Source: UBA1422 sp963676385 (GTDB lineage Bacteria; Bacillota; Clostridia; Peptostreptococcales; Anaerovoracaceae). Taken from it: a DNA stretch of 64,000 nucleotides. Under the pieces are notes generated by a model. The model worked only from the letters and a program-made list of their open reading frames with translations, was not told the DNA's origin and did not search any database. Where the stretch lies: assembly GCA_963676385.2 (NCBI GenBank), contig CAXXMM010000007.1, forward strand, positions 62,001 through 126,000. The letters are read 5' to 3'. The stretch's first letter is position 1; each line of letters begins with the position of its first letter. Position numbers and translations under genes: made by a program. Positions 33,628-42,308 of the stretch are shown here, one piece after another.

Positions 33628-35585
33628 TTATTTAGGTTCGGTTGGAAAATCCATTCTGCAGTTATACAGCGTTATGTATTGTCCATCTTTTAATACAACC
33701 GGCAGACCAATTTCGTACACCATCCCTTCAGCAATCAGACTCGAATCCTTGTAAGTCGCATCTGAGTAGATATAAAATTCGCCTTCATAATCCAAGAAAT
33801 CATAATCAAAATCCCTTTTATTGTGTAAGTGCCCGCAGGGATGTCCGTCCCAACCAAATACATACCATCCTGCAAATAATTATTGGAAACATCCACTGTT
33901 GGAGCATCAGCTAGGGCATACCCCACACCATCATAAATTGTCAGATACTGTCCCTCCGATACAGTTACATAAGTTCTGCCATAAAGAAAGTCCGATGTAA
34001 TACAACTGGTCTCTAGGTTAAGGGAATTCCCATCCACATCAAACCCACCATAGTCGCTGTTGTCCTTGGGATAAAGGACATAGGTTCCGGCTTCAATGTC
34101 CCTGCCTACCTTATATTCACCGGAAATAAGGTTGCCGTCTCCATTTTTGGCGGTGAGGGGTGCGTTGGCCAACGGATAAATTTTGCAATAATCAAAATCA
34201 ACATATTGACCGTATATCAGGGTTACATATCTATTGGGATACGGATATCCGTACCCGATTTCTTTGTCCCCTGCAGCATCCAGCGAAATGGAGAATTCCG
34301 CATAATCGGTTTTGGTGCTGACCACGACATAATCTCCCGAAGGAATATCTCTTCCTACTTTATACAAACCGGAATAGTAAAGATCTCCTATTTTTATGGA
34401 CTTTACATCTGAGTACGTTCCATAGACCTTTGTTTTGCCTTCCAGATGATAGGCACGAACTTTGTAATAGTAGGTTTTGCCCTTTGTCAAAGAAGTATTG
34501 GTGTAGGTCTTCGTGGAAGAGCCAAATGTGGCAACAAGTGAATAGGCCCCGGTCTGGCTAGTGGCACGGTAAACCAGATATTTGGTGACACCACTCACTG
34601 CAGTCCAACTAACCTTGGCACTGGTGGATGTCTTTGTAATAACAGAGGCCGTCGGTGCGCTGGGAACCACTTTACCGGATTTGTAGCTGGAGTAATCACT
34701 ATACACGTTGGAACCACCTGCAGTACAATACGCTTTTACCTTGTAGTAATATGTCTTACCCGTTGTAAGGCTTGAATTGGTGTAGGATGTCCCGGTGACA
34801 GATTTTATCAGCGTATATTTCCCACCTGAGGAAGTGGCCCGATATACATTATATCCCGTTGCCCCAGTAACCTTTGCCCAGCTAACTTTTAGGCTGGTGT
34901 AGGAAGAGGAAGCCACGGAAATTGCCGGCTTGGTCGGAATGGGTTTTGCGCTTTTGATTGCAGAATCCAGCCCGGTGGTGGTGACATCCGCCTGAACATC
35001 GCCATAATCATAAGTGGCTCCTGCGGTAACTTTATAGTAATAGGTCTTACCAGCGGTTACTCCCGTATTGGTATAAGTTTTATCCGCGGTCGTCCCGATT
35101 TTAACAAATCCAGTTGTTGCAAGGGTAGATCGATAAATATCGTAATGATCCGCTCCCAATACGTCTCCCCATGATATTTTAATTGAATCAAATCCTACTG
35201 AAGTTGCCGTAATGGTGGGTGTGCCGATTTTCGCAAAGTGGGCGACCAAATTGTAATCATTGTTCACAGTAAAGCTATATACACACGTTGCAGGTGGCGT
35301 AGTAGCACTTGTTCCCGCCCAGTATTGGAAAAAATAACCCGCCGCAGGTGTTGCATAGACTGTAGCAGTTTTCCCTTCGTCGTAAGCCACGGTGGTTTCG
35401 GTAATTCCTGGGAAAGCAACTGTTCCACCTGTAAGGGGGTCAGCCAATAGGCTCACATTGTACGTCGCAATAATACCGTAGGATGGTTGCGTTCCTACCA
35501 TTCCATATAGTCCAAGTCCCAATAGCAATGCAATCGTAACTATTGCACGCTTTCTCCACTTGTGCCTTCTTTCTTGATTAAACAT
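33628..35585 (-). pseudogene. Fibronectin-III surface protein, frameshifted near its C-terminus (copy 2)
   Basis: The main frame (35585-33735) encodes a signal peptide, an InlB-like B-repeat (about 35-110), four Fn3 domains (for example ATGYNVYRATSSGGKYTLIK) and the C-terminal GLYKVGRDIPSGDYVV repeats. After GTYTIKG (about 33830) the text becomes nonsense, but the next frame continues the repeat with DFLDYEGEFYIYSDATYKDS and KDGQYITLYNCRMDF to a stop at 33628. A single-base change in AAAAGGG restores a protein of about 650 residues. It is a tandem paralog of copy 1 with more Fn3 domains. It is probably an extracellular adhesion or wall protein. Confidence 0.75.
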
Positions 35586-35838
35586 ATTTTCCCTCCATAT
35601 TGATTAGAAATCGCCCCTACATTTTCCTCATTTTAGGCGACCGTGAAACCATGGTCTATCCCTATTTTAAGACAAAAAAAGCAACCAAAAAATTGGCTGC
35701 ATCGCTGAAAAAAATGTATCCGGTTCTCCCCAGGTTGTTGTACATCATGTACCCCTCAATCATCTTTGTACATGTAACTGATGTCAGAATATTATCACAA
35801 ATCAATTACAAATAAAAGAGGTTTTTAACCACTTCTTT
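35583..35838 (-). repeat. Duplicated leader region, copy 2 (upstream of second Fn3 gene)
   Basis: Near-identical partner of 33249-33505. Conservation spans the untranslated leader and stops close to the start codon, while the coding regions have diverged. That pattern suggests recent gene conversion or selection on the RNA itself. Differences include one substitution each in the ATGGTC(C/T)ATCC and TTGT(G/A)CATC segments and one A in a run. Confidence 0.8.
35674..35700 (-). terminator. Intrinsic terminator inside leader copy 2
   Basis: Same GCAGCCAA/TTGGTTGC stem and T-run as in copy 1, about 90 bases upstream of the second Fn3 gene. Confidence 0.8.
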
Positions 35839-35850
35839 CATTTTTTTGAC

Positions 35851-37254
35851 TCACAGTAAGTCTAGAATAACAGTTGCCAAAAAATCTGCGCCGGCAATTA
35901 ATGTTTTTTCTTTGGTATCCTCTTCCTTCACATGACTTCGACCACCAATGCTGGGAACAAAAATCATGCCGGTGTTCACATACTGCGCCAGCATAGAGGC
36001 GTCATGAACCGCTCCGCTTCCCATGACTTGAAAATCCATTCCTCTAACATCCGCCAATTCCGTCATTCGTTTTACCATGGCATCCGACAACCGCACCGCC
36101 TTGTTGGTGGCCACTTCACGAAAACTCATTGATACGTTTCGTTTGTCGGCTTCCTCTCTAACTGCCTGAATAATCTCTTCCGTAGTATCATGGATTTTTT
36201 TGTCGTCCCTATCCCTCACTTCTACTGTAAATATGACTTTCTCAGGGATTACGTTGGTGGCGTTGGGGAATACAAACAACTTTCCGGCGGTGGCCACGGT
36301 CTCGTGGCCCGGATCTTTGGCGGCGATTTTTTCCACCAACAGGATGCAAGCCGCAGCCGCCGTCAAAGCATCCCGTCGCCCGGCCATGGGCGACGCGCCG
36401 GCGTGGTTTCCTACTCCCGACAATTCAAATTCGACAAGCCTCATGCCAAAGATAGAATCCAAAATCCCCAACTCAAGGCCTTCCCTTTCCAAAACCGGTC
36501 CCTGCTCAATGTGCATCTCCACCATGGCTTCAATGTTGGAAAAATCCCAAGGAAGTCCGGCCAAATCCAAATTTTTGGCTTTTGTATTGCTATGGGGATC
36601 ACCCCCCATGGGGTTGTCTCTGTTGGACGGGTTGCTCCCGTTGGATGGGTTGCGCCATTTGATCAGGTTGGACGAGTTGCCAGTGCTTATCATTTCCCCA
36701 AGGGAAGCCCCTTGATGGTTTTTCAGTCCGGTCCATTGATCCTTCCCATAGAACCCCGTGGCAAATTTGCTTCCGGTTAAGGTGGAATCAAAGTTGGAGC
36801 CTTCCTCTTCAGCAAAAATGACCACTTCATAATTCTTATCAAATTGTTGCCCCGACTCTGCCAAGGTTCGTAGGACTTCCAAGGCTGCCATGGACCCATA
36901 GACCCCGTCCAGCCAACCGCCGTTTTGGACGGTGTCTATGTGGGAACCGGCCAGAATGGTTTTTCTCCCCGGCCGGTTCCCCAAAAGGCCAATGCGAATG
37001 TTGCCGACCCCGTCGGTTTCATAGGTGCAGCCAAAGGTGTCGGCGATGGACCCAATGTATTCCCGGGCCTTTTGGTCCATCAGACCATAAGAAAATCGGG
37101 TCACCCCCACTCCGGGGGTGTCGGTATACGTGCTTAAATGGCGCAAATCTCCTAAGAGCCGGGAGCCATTAATCTTTATTCTGTTTATTTTTTTGTCTTG
37201 TTTGCCTGTGGGCCTCCCAGCAATTTGGGGTTTGCTTTGTTTGTTTTCTGCCAT
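35851..37254 (-). CDS. M20-family N-carbamoyl-amino acid hydrolase / allantoate amidohydrolase-like
   Basis: A 467-residue dinuclear metal amidohydrolase (HyuC/AllC/beta-ureidopropionase group) that would remove the carbamoyl group from N-carbamoyl-amino acids, releasing CO2 and ammonia. Metal-binding GSHIDTVQNGGWLDG (about 103-117), EEEGSNF (about 150), MHIEQGPVLE (about 236-245) and GNHAGASPM are visible, and GAVHDASMLAQ lies near the end. An unusual low-complexity insertion rich in NPSN/GGD occupies about residues 195-215. The ribosome binding site is weak (AGAGAGAG). It follows the hydantoinase gene by 58 bases, so the two form a two-step ring-opening and decarbamoylation route. Confidence 0.85.
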   Translation of the reverse strand: MAENKQSKPQIAGRPTGKQDKKINRIKINGSRLLGDLRHLSTYTDTPGVGVTRFSYGLMDQKAREYIGSIADTFGCTYETDGVGNIRIGLLGNRPGRKTILAGSHIDTVQNGGWLDGVYGSMAALEVLRTLAESGQQFDKNYEVVIFAEEEGSNFDSTLTGSKFATGFYGKDQWTGLKNHQGASLGEMISTGNSSNLIKWRNPSNGSNPSNRDNPMGGDPHSNTKAKNLDLAGLPWDFSNIEAMVEMHIEQGPVLEREGLELGILDSIFGMRLVEFELSGVGNHAGASPMAGRRDALTAAAACILLVEKIAAKDPGHETVATAGKLFVFPNATNVIPEKVIFTVEVRDRDDKKIHDTTEEIIQAVREEADKRNVSMSFREVATNKAVRLSDAMVKRMTELADVRGMDFQVMGSGAVHDASMLAQYVNTGMIFVPSIGGRSHVKEEDTKEKTLIAGADFLATVILDLL

Positions 37255-37312
37255 TTTTCTCTCTCTTTGCTACTTCCTTTGCCATCAACTTTTTCTGCGC
37301 CTGTATTCTTAA

Positions 37313-38707
37313 TTATTTGTATGCGTCTCCAAAAGGTTTTCCGGCCACAAATTGGCCCTGCCCTTTTTGACCAATGTAGGTGCCCTTTTCTACAATTTTG
37401 TTTCCTCGAAGGAAGACGGTTTCCGGCCTTCCCTTCTGCTCAAATCCTTCAAAGGGACAGTAATCTACCCCTTCCAGATTGTTTTTTACAGAAATCGTTC
37501 CCCTAAATTCGGGATCAAAAATCACCACATCCCCGTCAAACCCGACTTCCAATTGTCCCTTCTTTTCCAATCCATTTATTTTAGAAGGAGAGGTGGCAAA
37601 TAGGTCTACCAACTTGCTACGGGAAATTCTTCCTTTTTCCACACCATAGGTCCACAAAATGTTCAGTCTGTTTTGCATGCTGGGGGCGCCATTGGGAATG
37701 TCCGCAAAAGATTTTCCGGGACCAAATCCCATATGTTTTTGTTCTTTCCAATCAAATCCACAGTGGTCCGAGCTGACAGCATTAAGCCATTTGTTGTCAA
37801 TGGCCTGCCATAAGGCTTCTCTGTGTTCTTCCGTTCGAAGGGCGGGGGAGCACACATATTTGGCCCCTTGAAAATCCGGTTTTGCCAAATCTTCTCGGTC
37901 CAACACCAAATAGTGGGTGCAGGTTTCTCCGTAAATTCGCTGGCCCCTTCCGAAGGCCTGTTTGATTTCTTCCAAGGCTTCTTTGGCAGATACATGAACC
38001 ACATACAACGGCGCACCTGCCAATTCTGCCAAATAGATGGCTCTTCTTGTGGCTTCCGCCTCTACCACCGGCGGTCTTGAGATTGCATGATAATAGGGGT
38101 CCGTCTTGCCCTCTCCAATGAGTTTTTTGGTCAACACATCAATCATTTCAGCATTTTCCGCATGAACCATAATAGTGATTCCTGCTTCTTTTCCCTTGAG
38201 AAGGGCCTTGAGAATGGCATCATCGTCTGCATGAAAAAACATTCCTTTGTACGCCATGAACAATTTCATGGTTGGGTATCCCATGGCGGCCAGTTGTGGA
38301 ATCTCTTCAATGACCTCATCTCTGGGATCCGTCATCACACTGTGAAAACAGTAGTCCACCATGGCCAGACCATCCACATCGGTTTTTCGATATCCTTCGA
38401 TGGATTCCACCAAGCCTTTGCCGGCTTCCTGATTGACAAATTCTATCAATGTGGTGGTTCCTCCCACCGCTGCGGCATTGGAGGTTTCAAAGCCTCTGAC
38501 TTTGCTGCCTTTGTAGGTAAAGGAAAAATGGACGTGCTGGTCGACACCCCCGGGAAGCAGGTATTTTCCCGTGGCATCAATGACTTCGTCAGCCTCTATC
38601 TTCAAGTCCCGTCCAATGGCTTGGATGGTCTCCCCATCCATAAACAGGTCCGCTGCAAACTCTGATTCAGCGGTGACAATGGTTCCGTTTTTGATTAATG
38701 TGGTCAT
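37313..38707 (-). CDS. hydA: Dihydropyrimidinase / D-hydantoinase
   Basis: A 464-residue cyclic amidohydrolase that opens dihydropyrimidine or 5-substituted hydantoin rings to N-carbamoyl compounds. The binuclear metal site is visible in GGVDQHVHFSF, the carboxylated lysine in GYPTMKLFMAYKG, histidines in VHAENAEM and YVVHVSAKEA, and the aspartate in SSDHCGFDWKEQKHMG. The start MTTLIKNG is preferred because GGGAGGA lies seven bases upstream. Paired with the downstream M20 amidohydrolase, it would degrade pyrimidines reductively or hydantoins to amino acids. No dihydropyrimidine dehydrogenase is in the window. Confidence 0.88.
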   Translation of the reverse strand: MTTLIKNGTIVTAESEFAADLFMDGETIQAIGRDLKIEADEVIDATGKYLLPGGVDQHVHFSFTYKGSKVRGFETSNAAAVGGTTTLIEFVNQEAGKGLVESIEGYRKTDVDGLAMVDYCFHSVMTDPRDEVIEEIPQLAAMGYPTMKLFMAYKGMFFHADDDAILKALLKGKEAGITIMVHAENAEMIDVLTKKLIGEGKTDPYYHAISRPPVVEAEATRRAIYLAELAGAPLYVVHVSAKEALEEIKQAFGRGQRIYGETCTHYLVLDREDLAKPDFQGAKYVCSPALRTEEHREALWQAIDNKWLNAVSSDHCGFDWKEQKHMGFGPGKSFADIPNGAPSMQNRLNILWTYGVEKGRISRSKLVDLFATSPSKINGLEKKGQLEVGFDGDVVIFDPEFRGTISVKNNLEGVDYCPFEGFEQKGRPETVFLRGNKIVEKGTYIGQKGQGQFVAGKPFGDAYK

Positions 38708-38801
38708 GATCATTCCTCCCAAAAATCAAGAATAAAGCAAACCTGAGAAGCATATTTTCGTTTTTGCGCTTTCAGGTGTTTCTAATAAAATGAACAATTT
38801 A

Positions 38802-39929
38802 TTATAGCACTTCCGCCTGCTTACAGTCTACCAAACCAATAAGTTCCCACTCACTTTCCACCTCCCCGCCATTAGGGTAGGTTTTGCAGGCCTCTATAAA
38901 CTTTTTCAATGCTTTGTCGGCGGCCTCTTCATCGTGGTGATAAAGCTTAGCCATAGCATAGTTCAAACGCTGCCGTTGGGGATACGAGGCGGTAGCCTTC
39001 ACATATCGATTCAACTCCGGCGTATACCATCGTTCGATTTGGTCTAACCGGCGTGGTTGTCCCGTTGCCTCAATAAGCTCCAAAAATATGGATTCACAAA
39101 ACAGCTCATATCGATAGATTTGTGGAATCTCTTCTCCCACATCCAAAATGGTTTTGGCCAAAGATTGAGCTTCAGCCAATCGCTGGACATCCATCAGATA
39201 ACTAAAGCGGTACACACCAACTGCACCTTGATAATAGTCTCGATAATCGGGATTTTCTCCCGGTTGAAACCATTCTTCCGGAAAGTCGCGGAATCGATTT
39301 CCTTTGGTCATTTTCGCCATGACATCCAGCAGCAACCATAAAATCCGTCGGGCATTGGGCTCTTGTCCCAAGTGGGTCACATTCCAACCGTCATTGGCTA
39401 TCCCCCCAACGAACATAGGAACCAAGTTTGTCCCTCCGCAATAAATACCGGTGACCGCCATGGGCATCAAAAAAAGCAGCCCCCAGGTAAAGGTATTGCC
39501 CCCCACGCTGAACAAATAGGCAAGAACCAGACAAACGCCGGCGGTGATCAGGTTGGCCAGTCCACCGGACAGATGATAAAGACGATAAGGGTAATCCGGA
39601 TGGTAGGGTGCTGGCGGCGCCATCAAACACTGGCCACCGGTCCCCACGATTTTGAATTTTTTTCGAAGATATGTCCCATCCTTTTTTATAATCATCCAGT
39701 TTAAAATCCGAAAAGATGCAAACTCATATCCGCTGGCCAAACCACCCAAACAATGCCCTCCTTCATGAACAATGATTTGCAACATAAAGGCGACAGCCAA
39801 CATAATAAGATATACAATCCCTATCCAGATTATCGCCAAACCTGTCGGATCACCATCTATCAGAATGGGAAAAAGACCTGCGGCAGTACAAATTATGGTA
39901 AAAAGGCGGACCCCTTTTTTACTTTTCAT
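38802..39929 (-). CDS. M50-like membrane metalloprotease with cytoplasmic helical domain
   Basis: A 375-residue polytopic protein. After an initial hydrophobic helix, a second helix carries IVHEGGHCLGG (about 60-70), the HExxH zinc motif of site-2/M50 proteases. APPAPYHPDYPYRLYHLSGG and LVPMFVGGIANDGWNV (a possible third ligand region, N/D-G) follow, and a soluble C-terminal ~170 residues looks helical and TPR-like (LNYAMAKLYHHDEEAADKAL). The start MKSKKG has AAAAGGAGG upstream and overlaps the end of the preceding gene, giving translational coupling to its inactive paralog. The family resembles YycH/SpoIVFB-type membrane proteases only by motif; the substrate is unknown. Confidence 0.65.
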   Translation of the reverse strand: MKSKKGVRLFTIICTAAGLFPILIDGDPTGLAIIWIGIVYLIMLAVAFMLQIIVHEGGHCLGGLASGYEFASFRILNWMIIKKDGTYLRKKFKIVGTGGQCLMAPPAPYHPDYPYRLYHLSGGLANLITAGVCLVLAYLFSVGGNTFTWGLLFLMPMAVTGIYCGGTNLVPMFVGGIANDGWNVTHLGQEPNARRILWLLLDVMAKMTKGNRFRDFPEEWFQPGENPDYRDYYQGAVGVYRFSYLMDVQRLAEAQSLAKTILDVGEEIPQIYRYELFCESIFLELIEATGQPRRLDQIERWYTPELNRYVKATASYPQRQRLNYAMAKLYHHDEEAADKALKKFIEACKTYPNGGEVESEWELIGLVDCKQAEVL

Positions 39930-41070
39930 TTTGTTCCTCCTTTTCCATTTCTCCAACAAGTTGAACCAACTCTTTTTCCAGTTCCACTTCCCCGGCATAG
40001 GGGTGGTATGTGCAGGCTTCTTCAAAATCTTTCAAAGAAAGCGCCGCCTTTTCTTCATCTTTTTCGTATAACACCGCCATGGCAAAAGATAGCCGCTCCC
40101 ATCCAAGGATAGATCCACTTTCGATTTGATCTTTTCGGTCCTTATTCATTATTCTCTCAACGATTTCTCTTTGGTTTGGTTCCTGCAGTATCAATGCAAG
40201 GTAAACCCTGTCCCGATAAATGTCTCTGAGAATTGACTCATTCTCCAAGGTTTTTTCCCCAAGGAAACAATCCGCTAAAGCTTTCGCTTCCTCCCATTGG
40301 TGCCTGTCCATTAACCAATAAAAGTGTAGCAACGCCTTTTCCTGATCCAATTGGTCTGATGGTACCCAGTCGGATTTTATTGCCATCCAACTGGATGGCA
40401 ATTCTTTCAGCCTACTCCCATAGGTGCGTCGATGGTGAATTTCCATGGAAATCCACTGGTACCGTTTTCGTTCAGGCGAAAAAGAGGCCACTATAGACCA
40501 GATTAATGAAATTCTCCCATTTTCCTCCCTATGCCAAAACCGCCCATAACCACTTAAATAGAGAATCAATCCCATGTCAGCAAACCGCTCCCCAAAGAAG
40601 GCTGCCTGATAACTTCCGGGGGCAAAAGAAAGAAACCACAACAAATATATTAACAACGTAATCAAGACCGCTATATTTCCTGAACTTGCGTATTTGAGCA
40701 GGGGATAATCGGGACGGTAAGGATGGGGGGGCGACAAGAAGAAGCCATCTTGGGTTTTTCCCGGGAAAACCCAAGCCTTCCAAACAAAGCATCCATTTTG
40801 AAGGGTCAGTTGGTGATTGAAAAGAACCAGGGAAGAAAATCGGTACCCCGTTGCATATCCAACATAAAATCGGACAAGTTGCTGAATTAAAAAAATGACC
40901 ATCGCCGAAAAGATAATAAAGATAATACCAACCATGAATGGAATTTTGTCTAGATTTGGAGTTTCTAAAGCCCACTGCTTTTCATCAAAAAAATACTTTA
41001 GACCAAAAATGGCAACCAAAGGAATAAAAGCCAAAATAAAAACCAGCACCTTTCCCCATTTTTGTTTCAT
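39919..41070 (-). CDS. Inactive paralog of the adjacent M50-like protease
   Basis: A 383-residue protein with the same architecture as the gene after it: two N-terminal helices, a PPHPYRPDYPLLKYASSGN block equivalent to PPAPYHPDYPYRLYHLSGG, further helices and a C-terminal helical domain ending LSFAMAVLYEKDEEKAALSL. At the zinc site it reads IQQLVRFYVGYATGY where its partner has IVHEGGHCLGGLASGY, so both histidines and the glutamate are lost. Catalysis is therefore not expected; it may regulate, bind substrate for, or dimerise with the active copy. Its ATG overlaps the Fe-ADH stop (ATGA). Confidence 0.6.
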   Translation of the reverse strand: MKQKWGKVLVFILAFIPLVAIFGLKYFFDEKQWALETPNLDKIPFMVGIIFIIFSAMVIFLIQQLVRFYVGYATGYRFSSLVLFNHQLTLQNGCFVWKAWVFPGKTQDGFFLSPPHPYRPDYPLLKYASSGNIAVLITLLIYLLWFLSFAPGSYQAAFFGERFADMGLILYLSGYGRFWHREENGRISLIWSIVASFSPERKRYQWISMEIHHRRTYGSRLKELPSSWMAIKSDWVPSDQLDQEKALLHFYWLMDRHQWEEAKALADCFLGEKTLENESILRDIYRDRVYLALILQEPNQREIVERIMNKDRKDQIESGSILGWERLSFAMAVLYEKDEEKAALSLKDFEEACTYHPYAGEVELEKELVQLVGEMEKEEQNEK

Positions 41071-42293
41071 TGTTCTGCTCCCAATTCTTCCAAAATTTTG
41101 GCAAGTTCTTTTCTAAAAAACAGTTGTGGCACCGGGTATAGGGGATTTCCCTCTTTATCTGCATAGGTTGCCATCAGGGGAATGTCCTCCTTTTTGATTT
41201 GAGGAAAAGAGGTAGGGATATCCATCCGACGGTTCATAGCATAGATGGCCTCAATGAATGCCAGCGCTTTTTCTTTTTGGGTATGGGTTCCGGTTTTTTC
41301 TTCTTTTGGAATGCCCACCGCATCTGCCAGTTCTGCCAAAGGCCGGTATACAGCCTCTCCATAACGTTCCAACATCCGGGGCAAAATAACAGCATTGGCC
41401 AGACCGTGAGGCACTCCATAAAAGCCGCCGATGGTGTGAGCAATGGCGTGAACATAACCAACATATGCTCTGGTAAAGGCTGCGCCGGCTAAATAGGAAG
41501 CCCTTAGCATTTTGCTGCGAGCGTCCAAATTACTTCCATGGTGATAACATTCTTCAAGATTTTCAAAGACTAATTTTGTGGCTTCAATTGCCCATTTTTT
41601 TGTTTGGGTAGTATTGCTCCGCCCAATATATGCTTCCACCGCGTGGGTCAACACGTCCAACCCCGTGGTGGCCGTCACAAAGGGCGGCAAACCTTCCGTC
41701 AAGACGGGGTCCAGCACCGCCCATCCCGGTACCAGAGAAATGTCATTTATGGCATACTTGTGGTGGTTTTTGCTATCGGTGATCACCGCAGCGATCGTCA
41801 CTTCAGATCCGGTGCCTGCGGTGGTGGGAGCCACAAAAAATGGAGGCAACCGATGCATTACCTTAAACAGCCCTTTCATCTGGGAAACACTTTTGTTTGG
41901 GCGGGCAACTCTGGCACCACAGGCTTTTGCGCAATCCATGGGCGACCCTCCCCCAACAGCCAGCAAACTGTCACAGTTGTTTTGATGGTAGAGCGTCACT
42001 GCCTCCTCCACATTTTCAATGGTGGGGTTGGCATAGACATTCGTGAACACCATGTAATGGATTTTCTCTTTGTCCAAACCTTCCAAGAGAGGATCTAAAA
42101 GCCCATAGGAAAAGATATGCGGACCTGTGATAACAAGCAACGATTGGCAATTTTGGTCAGCAATGATTTTGGGCAATTTCAACAGTCCATTGGCTCCCTC
42201 AATGAGAATCGGCTGTCGCCAAGGCATGGCATAAGAACCAATTTTCAGAGAAAATTGAAATAGTCTGCAGTATGCAGAACGAATCAGTTTCAT
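41067..42293 (-). CDS. Iron-containing alcohol dehydrogenase (paralog 2)
   Basis: A 408-residue group III Fe-ADH closely related to the 13014-14219 protein: same N-terminal signature (MKLIRSAYCRLFQ, MPWRQPILIEG), GGGSPMDCAKACGARVA for NAD(P) binding, and HAIAHTIGGFYGVPHGLANA holding the metal histidines. It lies 15 bases after the CorA gene and overlaps the pseudoprotease start by four bases, so it is cotranslated with membrane proteins that have no obvious link to alcohol metabolism. Substrate unknown; the shared sequence suggests the same chemistry as paralog 1. Confidence 0.88.
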   Translation of the reverse strand: MKLIRSAYCRLFQFSLKIGSYAMPWRQPILIEGANGLLKLPKIIADQNCQSLLVITGPHIFSYGLLDPLLEGLDKEKIHYMVFTNVYANPTIENVEEAVTLYHQNNCDSLLAVGGGSPMDCAKACGARVARPNKSVSQMKGLFKVMHRLPPFFVAPTTAGTGSEVTIAAVITDSKNHHKYAINDISLVPGWAVLDPVLTEGLPPFVTATTGLDVLTHAVEAYIGRSNTTQTKKWAIEATKLVFENLEECYHHGSNLDARSKMLRASYLAGAAFTRAYVGYVHAIAHTIGGFYGVPHGLANAVILPRMLERYGEAVYRPLAELADAVGIPKEEKTGTHTQKEKALAFIEAIYAMNRRMDIPTSFPQIKKEDIPLMATYADKEGNPLYPVPQLFFRKELAKILEELGAEQ

Positions 42294-42308
42294 TTTGAGT
42301 CTCCAATC

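Noticed and set aside
33249..35838. Duplicated Fn3 leaders as c-di-GMP (GEMM) riboswitches
   Set aside because: Control of adhesins by c-di-GMP is common in Clostridia, but the hallmark GEMM-I blocks (CACGCACAGGGCAAACC and the later GGGACGCAAAGCC) are absent and I see no class II signature, so only an unclassified structured leader is reported.
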